NCBI RefSeq assembly: GCF_026210795.1
Contig: NC_089441.1
Coordinates: forward strand, 1,302,001-1,366,000
Length of the DNA stretch: 64,000 bases
Source: Rhizophagus irregularis
Lineage: Eukaryota > Glomeromycota > Glomeromycetes > Glomerales > Glomeraceae
Reading direction: 5' to 3'
In this document: in pieces, positions 31,275 to 41,653 of the stretch
How positions within the stretch are numbered: position 1 is the stretch's first letter
How the letters are laid out: every line of letters starts with the position of its first letter
Position numbers and translations under genes: made by a program
The notes under the pieces: model-generated
The model's database searches: none
What the model was told of the DNA's origin: nothing
Seen by the model: the letters and a program-made list of their open reading frames with translations, nothing else

Positions 31275-33191
31275 TTAAAGAGCGTTGATATCAAGTTCAA
31301 TTTCTTTGGTGACATATCCTTATATTGAAAACAAAAATTAGATAAAAATTTTATAATGCAGACATATATTTATAAACGTATATTTGCTTACCTTTATCAT
31401 GAGATTGATTAGAGCTCATATTAATATCTAATTCGATTTCTTTTGTAAAGTAATCTATAAAATCATAAAAATCAATTAAATTATGAAATGAAATATGCTG
31501 ATTGCTAAAATGCAATTTCATTTACCACTATTTTCATTTTCAAGAAATTTTCTTCTTTTAATACTTTGTTCTAAATAATTATGAATGTGAATTAAATAGT
31601 AGAAAGTATAATGACAAAATAATAATTTATTAAATTAATTACCGTACCATTGTCATTACTATCTTCAACTGAATCATCTTCAAACTTTCTTTTATCTTTA
31701 AAATAATATTAATAATGAGTAAGAACATAAAAAAACCATTAAACAAAAACTGAATAATTACCAGCATTTTTCTGATAATAATAAAATGGATCTAAAAATT
31801 GTTTAAAAATCAATAATTCTTAAAATTTTTCTTGCAACAAAAATGCGTTATAATTAATAAAATTTATTACCGATAGTTTGACTCCTTGAATTCCTTAAAG
31901 ACATTGCAGATTGAATCATGCGACTTAATGGTCTACTCTTATAAATGGCATCTGGATTATTTATTGTTACAGGTCCAATGTCTGATGATTCTATAATTTT
32001 AGTTTGATTTATATAACTTTCATTATTACGCATTTTATTAATTTTCCAATATATATCTTCAGCTGTTGGTCTTTTTGCTGGATCAGAATGCCAGCATTCC
32101 TTCATTAATTCAATATATCCTTCGGGCGCATTTGTAACAATTGGTGGTCGTAAACCATCACATATTTTGATTATAAGTTCTATATCATGAATTTCATCTC
32201 CGAAAGGTCTTCTACCTGTCATAAATTCCCACATAATCATTCCAAAACTATATATATCTGAAGCTTCAGTATATTTTTGTCCTTGAAAAATCTCTGGTGC
32301 CATATAAGGAATAATACCATATTTCTCGTTATCATTATTTGATTCAGTTGCAGATCTACTTATTCCCAGATCACCTATGTACGCAAAATTTTTATCAAAA
32401 AAGATATTTCCACTATGTAAATCTCTGTGGATAATTTTTGCTTGATGTATTTTTAAAAGTCCAGACATTGTAAAAAAAAGCTTAAACAACTTTGTTTCCC
32501 AACTAATATTATAAAAGTTATTACTTAAATAATGTGTCAAATCACCTAAACAATAATATGGCATGATAATCATCATATCTTTAGTAAAAGGATCTTTAGT
32601 AATTCCAAAATATCTACTGATGTTATTATTTATAATACTATCATTATTTGATAAAATCTGATAATATACCTTAAACTAAATAAAAAAAAAATATTAATTT
32701 ATTATCATCATATTGAAATTAAAAAATTGCATGGACTGTACCTCGTTCAGTTCCTTGGATGTAATATTTTTAGAATTATTAAGTTTTTTAAGAACAACTG
32801 TATAATAATACTCACGAACAATATTATCAGTATCATAGTAAAAAGTATTAATTGGACCATCAACCCAAATAGCTTTATAAATTTTACTGAACCCTCCTTC
32901 GGCAATAAATTCTATGTTTTTGAATTGATTATAAGGAACAAACTCCAATATTCTATGATTTGAACCTTTAACAAAATTAACTCGTGTATTTCTGATAATT
33001 TCATCAATGACTATGTTCCCACTTAAATTAGGTTTGAATATTTTATAACATAATTGACAAGTTTCATGATTTTTGTCTATAACTTTCCTTTTCTCACATT
33101 TTTTACAGAAATCATAACAAAAAGGTTCATGATTTATTCTTTTCCCTCTTTTACGAACTATAACAGACATATTATCTGACATCATAAACAA
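31275..33191 (-). CDS. Protein kinase (TKL-like) with cysteine-pair N-terminus, seven exons
   Basis: Minus-strand gene, ~494 residues. Exons: 33191-32742, 32675-31871, 31791-31762, 31695-31648, 31570-31526, 31454-31392 and 31318-31275. All joins keep frame, and the small 3' exons are all phase 1. N-terminus has CYDFCKKC and CQLC pairs (one zinc-ribbon-like unit). Kinase: AEGGFSKIYKAIW, VVLKKLNNSKNIT, IHRDLHSGNIFF, IGDLGISR (DLG for DFG), GIIPYMAPEIFQG, DIYSFGMIMWEFMTGRRPFG and CWHSDPAKRPTA. The tail has YKSRPLSRM, then the short exons encoding DKRKFEDDSVEDSNDNG, EQSIKRRKFLENENS, DYFTKEIELDINMSS and GYVTKEIELDINAL. The tail repeats a '[Y]xTKEIELDIN' phrase in two exons, suggesting exon duplication. 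Start could also be the Met three codons later. Confidence 0.85.
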
Positions 33192-35230
33192 TGTTTATAT
33201 TAATTGTTCTGGTATTTCAAAAAATATATAATAATTTATTTGTAGCGTTCAAGAAAACCTTCTAGTATATATATTTAAAGTAAGGAGTTCAAAATCCTAA
33301 AGAATTGTAGTGAACAATTAATCTAGAAGTTCATTATGGAAAGATTTTAAATGAACTCTGACTAAGATTCCATAAAAGAATAAAAGAATTTCTATGGATG
33401 CAGTGACCAACTTGTCTTCCGTGATACAAGTTACAATGATGTGCTGCGTAGCGAAAGAAAAAAGATCCGGATTTTATCCGGATTCTTATCAGGGTCAAAT
33501 AATCAGGATAGAAACCGGAATCCAGATTGGATTTACAACTGATCGGCAATAATTCTGGCCAGAATTCATAACGCCGGCCAGAATTACCAAAATTGTGTAA
33601 CATTAGAAATTTTCGTGCCACTATACATAAAATAATTTTTTACCGGTGGCTAAACTATTTTTACGGTGTCACGTGATATTAATTTCTAACAGAATTGCAA
33701 ATTTGGCCAAAATTATCTAAGACCGCGAAAATTTTCATCATTCCAATTTTATTCAATACTTTTTTTAAAAAACAATTTCACATTATTTCAGCATTGTCTA
33801 ACATTTTTGTAAATTAACTAATTATGAAATTTTGGATAAACAAGATATTTTTATATACAGCTAAAGATTACTATAGATAGATGCCCTATAAAAAATATTG
33901 TCCAAACATTGTTCAGTTTTTGTTCAGAATATCAACCCTGTTCCGCATGATATTGTACGTTTTTTATGTGGTTAAAAATTCTCAATTCCGCATCTTGTAT
34001 TAAATTGTAACAAATATTGTATAATAGCATGCAAGTGTCCAGAAAATTGATCCCATTCCGAATATTTATTGGACAAACAGGCAATTTTTAAAATGTTAAA
34101 ATGAGATTTGTTTCTTCTTTCAAAATTAACGAATCATTTGAATCAAATTATATAACACTAAGATTTTAATTTTTAAAAAAGTTGTTATAATTATATAAAT
34201 TTTATAGTATCTGTAATTTGATCTGAATAATTTTTCATTTAAAAATAAGTAGTAAAAAAAATAATAATAAAATTTTTTTCTTTCAAACGTTTAATGTGAA
34301 AAATGATTCTTTGTTTAGTAAATTATTACAGTTGACCAACATATATGCAAGTGTTTTTGGTATTTTCATTTTTCAGTATTTAAAATTTTGTCTATGGTCG
34401 CACTTTAATGAAAAAAAATATAATAAATAATTTGTAAATCTTAATTATATAAAGTTACGGTGCTATGCAAAAAAAAAATAAATAAAGATTCATCCGGATT
34501 CCGGATATCCAAAAAAAAAAAATATCTGGATCGGATTGAAGCACTAGTGCCGCGTACTATTTTAAAATAACTCCATTAAAGATTGGAGGACAAATTTCCA
34601 AAAATTTTATTGTCCTTTAATATATATATATATAATATAGCCAGTACACTCAGCAGTGATATGCATTGGAAGCTTCCAATAAAAATTTATTGGCATTGGA
34701 AGGCTTGGAATTGGAAGAATTGGAAGATTCCAATAACTTTCAATCTTCCAATGCACATCACTGCAGTACAGTATGATACATTTGATAAAATTTCTTTTTT
34801 CTTTATATAATGTCCAAGATGGCTAAATCATGGTTCAGTGAACCGCGGTTCGAGCTCCAAAACATGCCATATATAAAAGTCAAGAATGGTACTATAAACT
34901 ATCATTCTGTCTTTAATTAACTTTGTAGAACAACCAAAAATACATATAATATATGATTTTAAAGCCCATAATAGGTGCATAAAGCCTCATACCAATTTTA
35001 TTTAGGAAATCTTATTAATGCCACGTGATAAAAATTATCGACATAATTACTACGGATGCGAAAAAAAATATAATCCTATTATAATTATTATGAGTATATA
35101 AAAGTTAAATAACTAAGTTGATAAAGGATTTGGATATTTAAATTTTAATTATATTTTTCACCTAAGTGTTAGTTCTTACCATTAAATAGCGTACAAGATC
35201 TAACAAGTGTAAGCTAAATTTCATAATGTT
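33192..35230. other. Intergenic with decayed DNA-transposon sequence
   Basis: 33455-34550 is bounded by imperfect inverted CCGGAT-rich phrases (ATCCGGATTTTATCCGGATT near 33466; CATCCGGATTCCGGATATCC near 34491) and contains CTGGCCAGAATT / GGCCGGCGTTATGAATTCTG in inverse orientation. Similar vocabulary occurs at 22.2, 51.5 and 57.4 kb. An open frame on the minus strand (33334-33621) crosses these repeats and is not a gene. Confidence 0.45.
34651..34764. mobile_element. Short hAT-like MITE, ~114 bp
   Basis: Inverted ends GCAGTGATRTGCATTGGAAG (left with A, right with G), with internal CTTCCAAT / ATTGGAAG repeats. Flanks AGTACACT (34643-34650) and AGTACAGT (34765-34772) match at 7 of 8 positions, a plausible decayed 8-bp duplication. 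Exact ends are uncertain by about 3 bases. Confidence 0.65.
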
Positions 35231-36008
35231 GATTAATCTTTAGGAGACATCATAGAATTTAATTAAAGGAATAAATTTGTAAATAATCGTTTAAAGGTCA
35301 TAACTGATAATGACATCTTGACTTCATTGAGTTTCCACTTCATTAGTGTTTTTGTGTTAATCCACATTTAACTAAATATTCCCATTTCCCAGATCTCAAT
35401 TCACCAATATCCAAGTTTCACGTTTTAAATATAATTTCCAATAATTGAGCGGATAATTGAGTGAATTTATTATAGAATTGAATAAAATTTCGGTTCAGAA
35501 CAGATTGCTTCTAAACAAAATTCTTGTAAATCAACAAGTGTATATAAATAATTGATCAAAATGATCGAAGAGATTGGTAATGAAAAATAATTTGAAGAGT
35601 CCCGAACTTTTTTTTTTAATATTTGATGATGTTTAATAATAAAATCTTTAGTTAATTTTTTCAAATTTTTCAAATTTAATTCATCTGAGGCGATTGTAAT
35701 ATTCAAAAGTTCAATTACGTTTTATTTTTGATATCAACGTGGCCTATATAAAAGTACAGTACCTAAAAATAAATGAATAAACGAATGATTTTTTTTATCA
35801 GATAATTTTCTTCTTTGATAATAATAAATTACTTAAGAATTGCATTAAAAGCTTGAAGCGCCTCTACAGCAAAGATATTTGAGTGCATATGGGATTCTTT
35901 AAATCAGGTTCCTCTTCAACGTGAATGATAACATTATTCGGTTTAAGTAACAGTTCGAGCGCTTTTGTTTACTTCAGCTTCAAAGTAATGTCATTTTATC
36001 AGTATATT
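35231..36008 (-). pseudogene. BTB-BACK pseudogene, paralog of the TLDc gene at 41.6-43.1 kb
   Basis: Minus-strand sequence resembling 42268-43104 in order. Near 35950 it has the counterpart of the BTB start, at 35470-35706 it reads NITIASDELNLKNLKKLTKD and DLQEFCLEAICSEP (compare NIIIASDELNLENLTRLTKD and NLRDLCLETICLEP in the intact gene), and at 35231-35460 the BACK part decays into frame-broken DNA. The TLDc-coding part is missing entirely. Multiple small indels break the frame. Confidence 0.85.
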
Positions 36009-37971
36009 TTTTTTGTATGAGTATTTACTGTATATTTATAAGTTTTTGTTGTTTTTTAAAAAAGAGAGAGAGAATATTTCACGCGAGAATATTATCAGGT
36101 TCAAATGAATCGTCAAACAAAGTATAAATTAAAGATAAGAATTCTACGAGCCAATCGGGGTGATCCTATCCAAATGAAAGTAATAATTGTAAAAACTCTT
36201 TTAGTTTCCATTAATTCCAAATGAATTATTAATAGCAAGATGAATCTCAGACAAGAAACAAAAGATATAAGAACGTCATTTAGCTTTATTGAACTAAATA
36301 AATATTCAAACGAGTTGGCTCTAGCAGAAAAGCAGTAGACGAAAAAAGGTAATTTCTAACGGTCGGGTAAAATTACGGACGGTCTATTATCTCGATTGAA
36401 GTTCTCCAACTTCTCCAACTTTTCCAACTTTTCGTATAACATACTATCCCTCCTAATGGTATTATGAATACCCTCAAGAATAAGGTCGCACAAGAGCTCC
36501 AAATGAAATAGTCTGTTGCGGGGCGAAAGTGTTTTTTCTCATTAAGCCATTTATCGCGAGTTTCAAAATACGTGAACCATTGGGGTGATCGGTCAACTAT
36601 GTAAATCAAAACTATATCAGGTAGCTTAATTAAACTATTAATCAAAGATTTTTTTAAATCATAAAATCATAACAGATACTTATTAGAGAGTCTCCTTTAC
36701 ATAGACCACAATAATAAAAGAATAGTTCACGAATTTTTAGATGTCTAGAGTGAACTTTCTTATTATTTATTACTTTTTTTTATAAATATCCATTCTCATA
36801 CATATCTCTGACAAAGTTACGTTGGTTATTTTTGTATTATTATTCAACTTTCAAATCAATGCTCTGTAAAACCTCTCTCTATACTAATATTGAGGAAAAA
36901 GAAGGTTATTTTTTCATTAATTGGAAAATATTTCAAATTTAGCAACGTAACTCTGTTATTCTGGAATTAAAATTAAAATGTTTTTGGTCGCAAAACGAGT
37001 TAGAATTAAGGCTAGACATCTAAATTTAGCATGAGTATAAGCTCGGAAGGCAGCTCAAAAGAGTCTAAAAACATGACCATAATAATACTATCAAGGAAAT
37101 AACAAGTCAATTAATTACCCATGGCAGGGGAAGTTATTGCGTCAATCCTTTTTAATTGTATCATAGGCAATAAAATAAAATAGTGATTATTATTACTTAT
37201 AGTTGCAGTATTATTTATCGTAGTATAGAAATATAGAAAACAGCTACTGATTTCTTCCTATTTGGTATTGGCTTTGTACTTTGTAAACAGTGTACGAATA
37301 AAGAAAATTGCTATGGAGTAGTGTCTAAATGATCATCGAAACACTTACCCAGTATATTCTTTTTTGGAAAATAAAACTTCGAAAATTTTATATTCTTCTA
37401 TTCATTATTTATTATAGATTTTAGATTATATTGATAATTATGGATTATGGATTTATAAATTTATTCTTAATCTTAATCTTACTCGATTTGATTATAGATT
37501 ATAGAGTAGGGCCTATTCTCCTTTTTATCGAATTTGCACCTTATAAATAATTTTTCCAAAAAAAAAAATAAATAAATAAATATTGATAAACATTACATCA
37601 TGAGAAACGATTACCTCATTTTTACTCATAAAATGTATTAATAAAATATTATTAATTCGTGAACGTGAAAATAGTTTTTATTATATAATATTATGGATAA
37701 TAACAAGAAAAACATTAATTATTAATTAAATAATATCATATTGTAATTTATACATAATTATTAAATAAAAATTATAAAATGAGAACTAAAAGATAACATT
37801 CGTAATTTGTAATAACGAAAAAAAAATTGAAAAGAAATTATGAAATTAAATATGAAAAAAAAAATTATTTTAGATTGAGAAAAAAGAATTCACTATGAAT
37901 GAAATGAATAAAAATTATTTTAGAACGAGAAAAAAAAATTAATTTAAATAAACCTTGCGGTTTTGTAAAAT
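36009..37971. other. Intergenic, one doubtful open frame
   Basis: The minus-strand frame 36373-36645 (90 codons) reads with a hydrophobic stretch (LFLRVFIIPLGGIVCY) and a Trp/Lys/Ser repeat from TTCTCCAACTTCTCCAAC tandem units. No family recognised and no flanking exons were found, so I do not call it a gene. The rest is A/T-rich; 37550-37980 is especially poor in G+C. Confidence 0.4.
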
Positions 37972-37980
37972 TTGCAAAAA

Positions 37981-38790
37981 AAAAAAAAAATGCCCGCAAA
38001 ACTCAATACGATTTGTTATGTACATAATATTGCTGAACGTTTAACACAAGAAATCAATAACATCTCTTCCAGAATGTGGAATACGTTACTACAACATCAT
38101 TCACAATTCATACTCCATCCTACAATAGACACCTTGCTGCCCATATCGTTGGATTTAAAGAAAACTGCTCAACAAATCAACACATCTACATATATGCAAC
38201 ATGCTCCAAACAATTTCTTACTATCACAAGCATCTGATTTCATAAATTCTGAACAATGGGATCCCACACAATCACGCCACATGTTCAAATCAAAAACAAA
38301 CCTAACATCCTTCGTCCAGGAGCATGAGTAATGTACCTCAACCATTTCCTAATAGAATACGGTATATGCAACGGTACTATAGGAATAAACACTGATATAA
38401 ATCATACAGAACAATATGTTCGAGTCGCATTCTCTGTCAGAAGATCGATAATTGAAGTAAATATTTACAAACACACCCACTATTTTACCATCAACGGAAA
38501 TAGTTCCAGTTTCTGATCCAAAACTGTTTCGCCCTAACCATTCACAAAACACAAGGATTAACCTTGCTAAAAGTCTCCCTCGCTCTAGATGGAAACATCT
38601 TCTCCCCAGGACAAGCTCACGTCGCCCTCAGTAGGTGGTCTACTTGGGATAATATCAATATATCCCACCTTGACAGATCAGCCTTCATGACCGACCCTAA
38701 CATTGTTCTAGAATACCAAAGATTAGAACAAATGGTATCGAACAACTCAACAACCCACATATCTTTTCATAAAATACATACACAAAAAAT
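37981..38790 (+). pseudogene. Helitron-type PIF1 helicase remnant
   Basis: Coding pieces in different frames. ~38298-38515 reads (R)PGA, stop, VMYLNHFLIEYGICNGTIGI, then TDINHTEQYVRVAF. ~38520-38760 reads FALTIHKTQGLTLLKVSLAL, SPGQAHVALSRW and FMTDPNIVLEYQRLEQ. The TIHKTQGLTL and GQAHVALSR motifs are helicase motifs V-VI of the PIF1 family as found at the C-terminus of Helitron Rep-helicase proteins. An upstream open piece (37990-38328) may belong to the helicase N-terminal side. Breaks include an in-frame TGA in 'PGA-stop-VMYL' and a frame change near 38516. Helitron ends were not identified. Confidence 0.8.
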
Positions 38791-38884
38791 ACACCAAAAC
38801 AATCTTATACCATTAATATTATCATCATTTAAAAAATACATTTTATCGTCTTTTGTTCTTTTGGTACAGATTACTAATAAATAA

Positions 38885-39353
38885 TTCAATAAAATTTTAT
38901 TTTCAAAAAGAAAAAGAAAAAATTATTCCCATGATTTTTTTACTTTACTAAACAACAAGAAACTCGTATATCCAGATTAATCCCGTTATGTAGTACAGGC
39001 CACTGAAACTGACCTAAAACCAATCACATACAAGTGGTGGCTACTCTAAAATATACTGGCTAGTTTGATACTTTGTATTATTATGTGGCACATGAATTCG
39101 GCTGATAAATTTTATTACGTCATATTTGACATGGTTCACGTATTTAGTTGCAAGAAATTTATACTTTGCTAATTAATTACGTCAATTCAGCGATAAATTA
39201 CGTCAAACGGAGTTTACAATTTATGAAATAATGACAATATAATCAATTCTTCAAAATTAGATCATTACGTCAAATTTGTCAATATAATTACGAACAAAAG
39301 TTATAAAAGGGAAACACAAAAAAAAAATTTAAAATTTGGGAAAAAAATTAAAA
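38885..39353. other. Short intergenic region upstream of the Ubl-ART gene
   Basis: No gene. Contains several ACGTCA / TTACGTCA octamer-like motifs between 39115 and 39270 (for example ATTACGTCA four to five times), resembling CRE/bZIP-type sites; they may be regulatory. Confidence 0.4.
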
Positions 39354-40331
39354 ATGTCTCAATTACCACTTGTTGCTTCGGCGATTTCATCAATAATCGA
39401 AAGTCCAGTAAAAACGTATGATGAGTGCATAGCAAATGGTTTAAAAATTGATCCATCTCAAATTTTAGATCTTGATACCATTTATAAAAGATCTTTAACA
39501 CGTATTAATGAAGAAGTATTAGAATTTGTTCCTCCTGAAAATATGACTACTCGTGATAGTAGCGAACAAATTCAAATTTTTGTCATACCTCTCGAATCTC
39601 ACGTTGTGGAAAGTCAATCAATGTTTGTTGATCCAAGTATCACTGTCCTTGAGTTCAAAAAAGCTATTTGTGCAAAGTTTGAATATAATATTGAAACGAT
39701 ACGGCTTATATTTCGTTGTCAGCAATTGGATGATCGGAAAACTCTAGCATCTTACGAAATCCAAAAAGGTCGCACAATACAAGTTCTATCTCGAGTCATT
39801 GGAGGTTCTGGCTTCTATGTTATTAAAAGTGATTTATTAGATCCATCATATGATTATGACTTCACATATTTAAAAGATAACGGAACAACTTTCCTTCGTG
39901 GAAAGGAATTGTACAAACGACCTTATGGATGGATGAGAATTGCGCTCAATGTTAGAAAGTATGGGAACAATAATACATGGTTGGGTCATGTTGGTAACAG
40001 TCCTCATGAATGGCCAGTTTCTTATCATGGAACTAAAAAAGAATTTGCTGAATCCATTGCTAATGAGGGTTATCTGGTTAGCAAAGGAAAGCGCTTCCTA
40101 TTTGGGAAAGGAATATATTCATCTCCTGATATTGGAATTGCTGAAAGATATGCTGGAGAATTTGATCATAATAATGTTAAATATTTGGTTATTTTTCAGA
40201 ATAGAGTTAACCCTGCAGGATTTCAGAGACATCTTAATGATAAATATTGGGTTACGCCAAAAGATGAGGATATTAGACCATATGGGTTGTGCTTTAAAAG
40301 AATCGGGTTAATACAATGTTCAACGAACTAA
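39354..40331 (+). CDS. Ubiquitin-like domain fused to a PARP-like ADP-ribosyltransferase-type domain
   Basis: Single-exon frame, 325 residues. The start at 39354 (MSQLPL) is preferred over the Met six codons earlier because the region in between is A-rich leader-like sequence. Residues ~73-151 form a ubiquitin-like fold: IQIFVIPLESHVV, SITVLEFKKAI, IRLIFRCQQLDDRKTLASYE, IQVLSRVIGG, ending in GG. The rest resembles a PARP-like ART fold: GWMRIALNVRKYG, WLGHVG, EWPVSYHGT (His ~225), GKGIYSSPDIGIAERYA (Tyr ~255), then YLVIFQNRVNP. His and Tyr match the H-Y of H-Y-[EDQ] transferases; the third residue is not assigned, so activity is uncertain. The likely role is ADP-ribosylation tied to ubiquitin signalling (inference). 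No signal peptide. Confidence 0.8.
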   Translation: MSQLPLVASAISSIIESPVKTYDECIANGLKIDPSQILDLDTIYKRSLTRINEEVLEFVPPENMTTRDSSEQIQIFVIPLESHVVESQSMFVDPSITVLEFKKAICAKFEYNIETIRLIFRCQQLDDRKTLASYEIQKGRTIQVLSRVIGGSGFYVIKSDLLDPSYDYDFTYLKDNGTTFLRGKELYKRPYGWMRIALNVRKYGNNNTWLGHVGNSPHEWPVSYHGTKKEFAESIANEGYLVSKGKRFLFGKGIYSSPDIGIAERYAGEFDHNNVKYLVIFQNRVNPAGFQRHLNDKYWVTPKDEDIRPYGLCFKRIGLIQCSTN

Positions 40332-41565
40332 TAAATTATTAAATACATAAATTGATGGGTAACATAAAGCAAGAGAATAGACATAAATTTAAACATGCTA
40401 ATTTTGTTTTAAACAGTTCTATTTAGGTAGGTTGATTAACATTTATAAGAAATTATTAAAATATCCAAGTAGTTAACAAACGTTTGCATTAATCTATAAT
40501 TTGTTGATCTGAATCCATTGAAACTATTGTATTTGCCAATGAATAACCCTTTCATTTCACGTACTGTTAAAGGAAAGTTATTTTGGACAAGAAATTTAGA
40601 ACTTGATGTTGGCCATCCATTAAGGCGTGAGTTTAGTCCAGTTCCATACACCACCTGTAGTTTGAAGTTACTTTATTTTTCGAATTTAAAATGTTATTCA
40701 AGTGTTTTATGACATAATTATATGGCAATTTGCAAACGAACTTATTTTTTGAAGATTTTTTTTTTTTTTAAAAAAAAAGACCCTTGATATGATGGGTCTT
40801 GACATTAAATTTAGCATTACGCTTTTATAATACAGTACATCGACTCGAAAATGACTTTCCTCATATATGAATTTTTTGCAGTTGATTCACGCACAATTCA
40901 TTTAAAATTATTTTGAGTTTTTTTATTTTATTTATTAAAATAATGCTACATGGAAATATGATTGTGATCCAGTAGATAAAATCATTATGAACATAGGATT
41001 TCTATTAAGTTCTCATAGATAAAGTCTATCTTTTTCAGTTTTATGTAACCGTATTCAGGAGACGTGATGATTTTAATTAAAAATAGGTATATAATGATAA
41101 CCGGGCATGCAGATATAAATAGAATGTTATATATATTTTTTGCCGTTCGTTATTTCTACCCCATTTGAAATAAAAATTAAATAAATTACCGTATTAAGTA
41201 CTCTGTTGAGTAACATGTAATTATTTTATTATTCATTATTTATTGTCTGGAACGTCGGAACGATACTAAAAATTTTAGTCACGTGAGTAGTAAAAGGAGG
41301 TCTGTCCAAGCCAATCACGTACTATTTGTAGCTCCGGACTCTAAACACTTTCCGTCTTTCTGTTTCTAGTTAATATCTATCTAATTAAAAAAAATTTGGT
41401 CATATTTAGATTAACCTGTTTAAATTAATTTGAATTGTGTAATGTGTAGTATACGAATTGAGAATTTTTTGATCGCAGATTGTGAAATAACCATATCACT
41501 TACAAACAAGTAGAAAATATTATAAATTTTTTATTGACACAAAAGGACGTTTTTAATTATTTAAT
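40332..41565. other. Intergenic, one doubtful open frame
   Basis: The minus-strand frame 40436-40654 reads VYGTGLNSRLNGWPTSSSKF then FPLTVREMKGLFIGKYNSFN, protein-like in composition but with no recognised domain and no neighbouring exon found; it may be a gene fragment. The rest is A/T-rich. A T14/A9 palindrome lies at ~40756-40778. Confidence 0.4.
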
Positions 41566-41653
41566 TTAATATTTCTTTTTCGTCCAAAATATTGATTTTA
41601 AATCACTTAATTTAATTTTCTTCGTTTTCTTTATAACTTGAAAAACTTCAAAA

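Noticed and set aside
33334-33621. 95-codon minus-strand frame
   Set aside because: Crosses the CCGGAT/CTGGCC repeat remnants shared with other intergenic sites.
34800-34880. tRNA-like B-box GGTTCGAGCTCC
   Set aside because: No A-box at the right distance and no acceptor stem; the surrounding GGTTCAGTGAACC is just a small palindrome.
36373-36645. 90-codon minus-strand frame
   Set aside because: Partly made of a TTCTCCAAC tandem repeat; no homologous feature or neighbouring exon could be seen.
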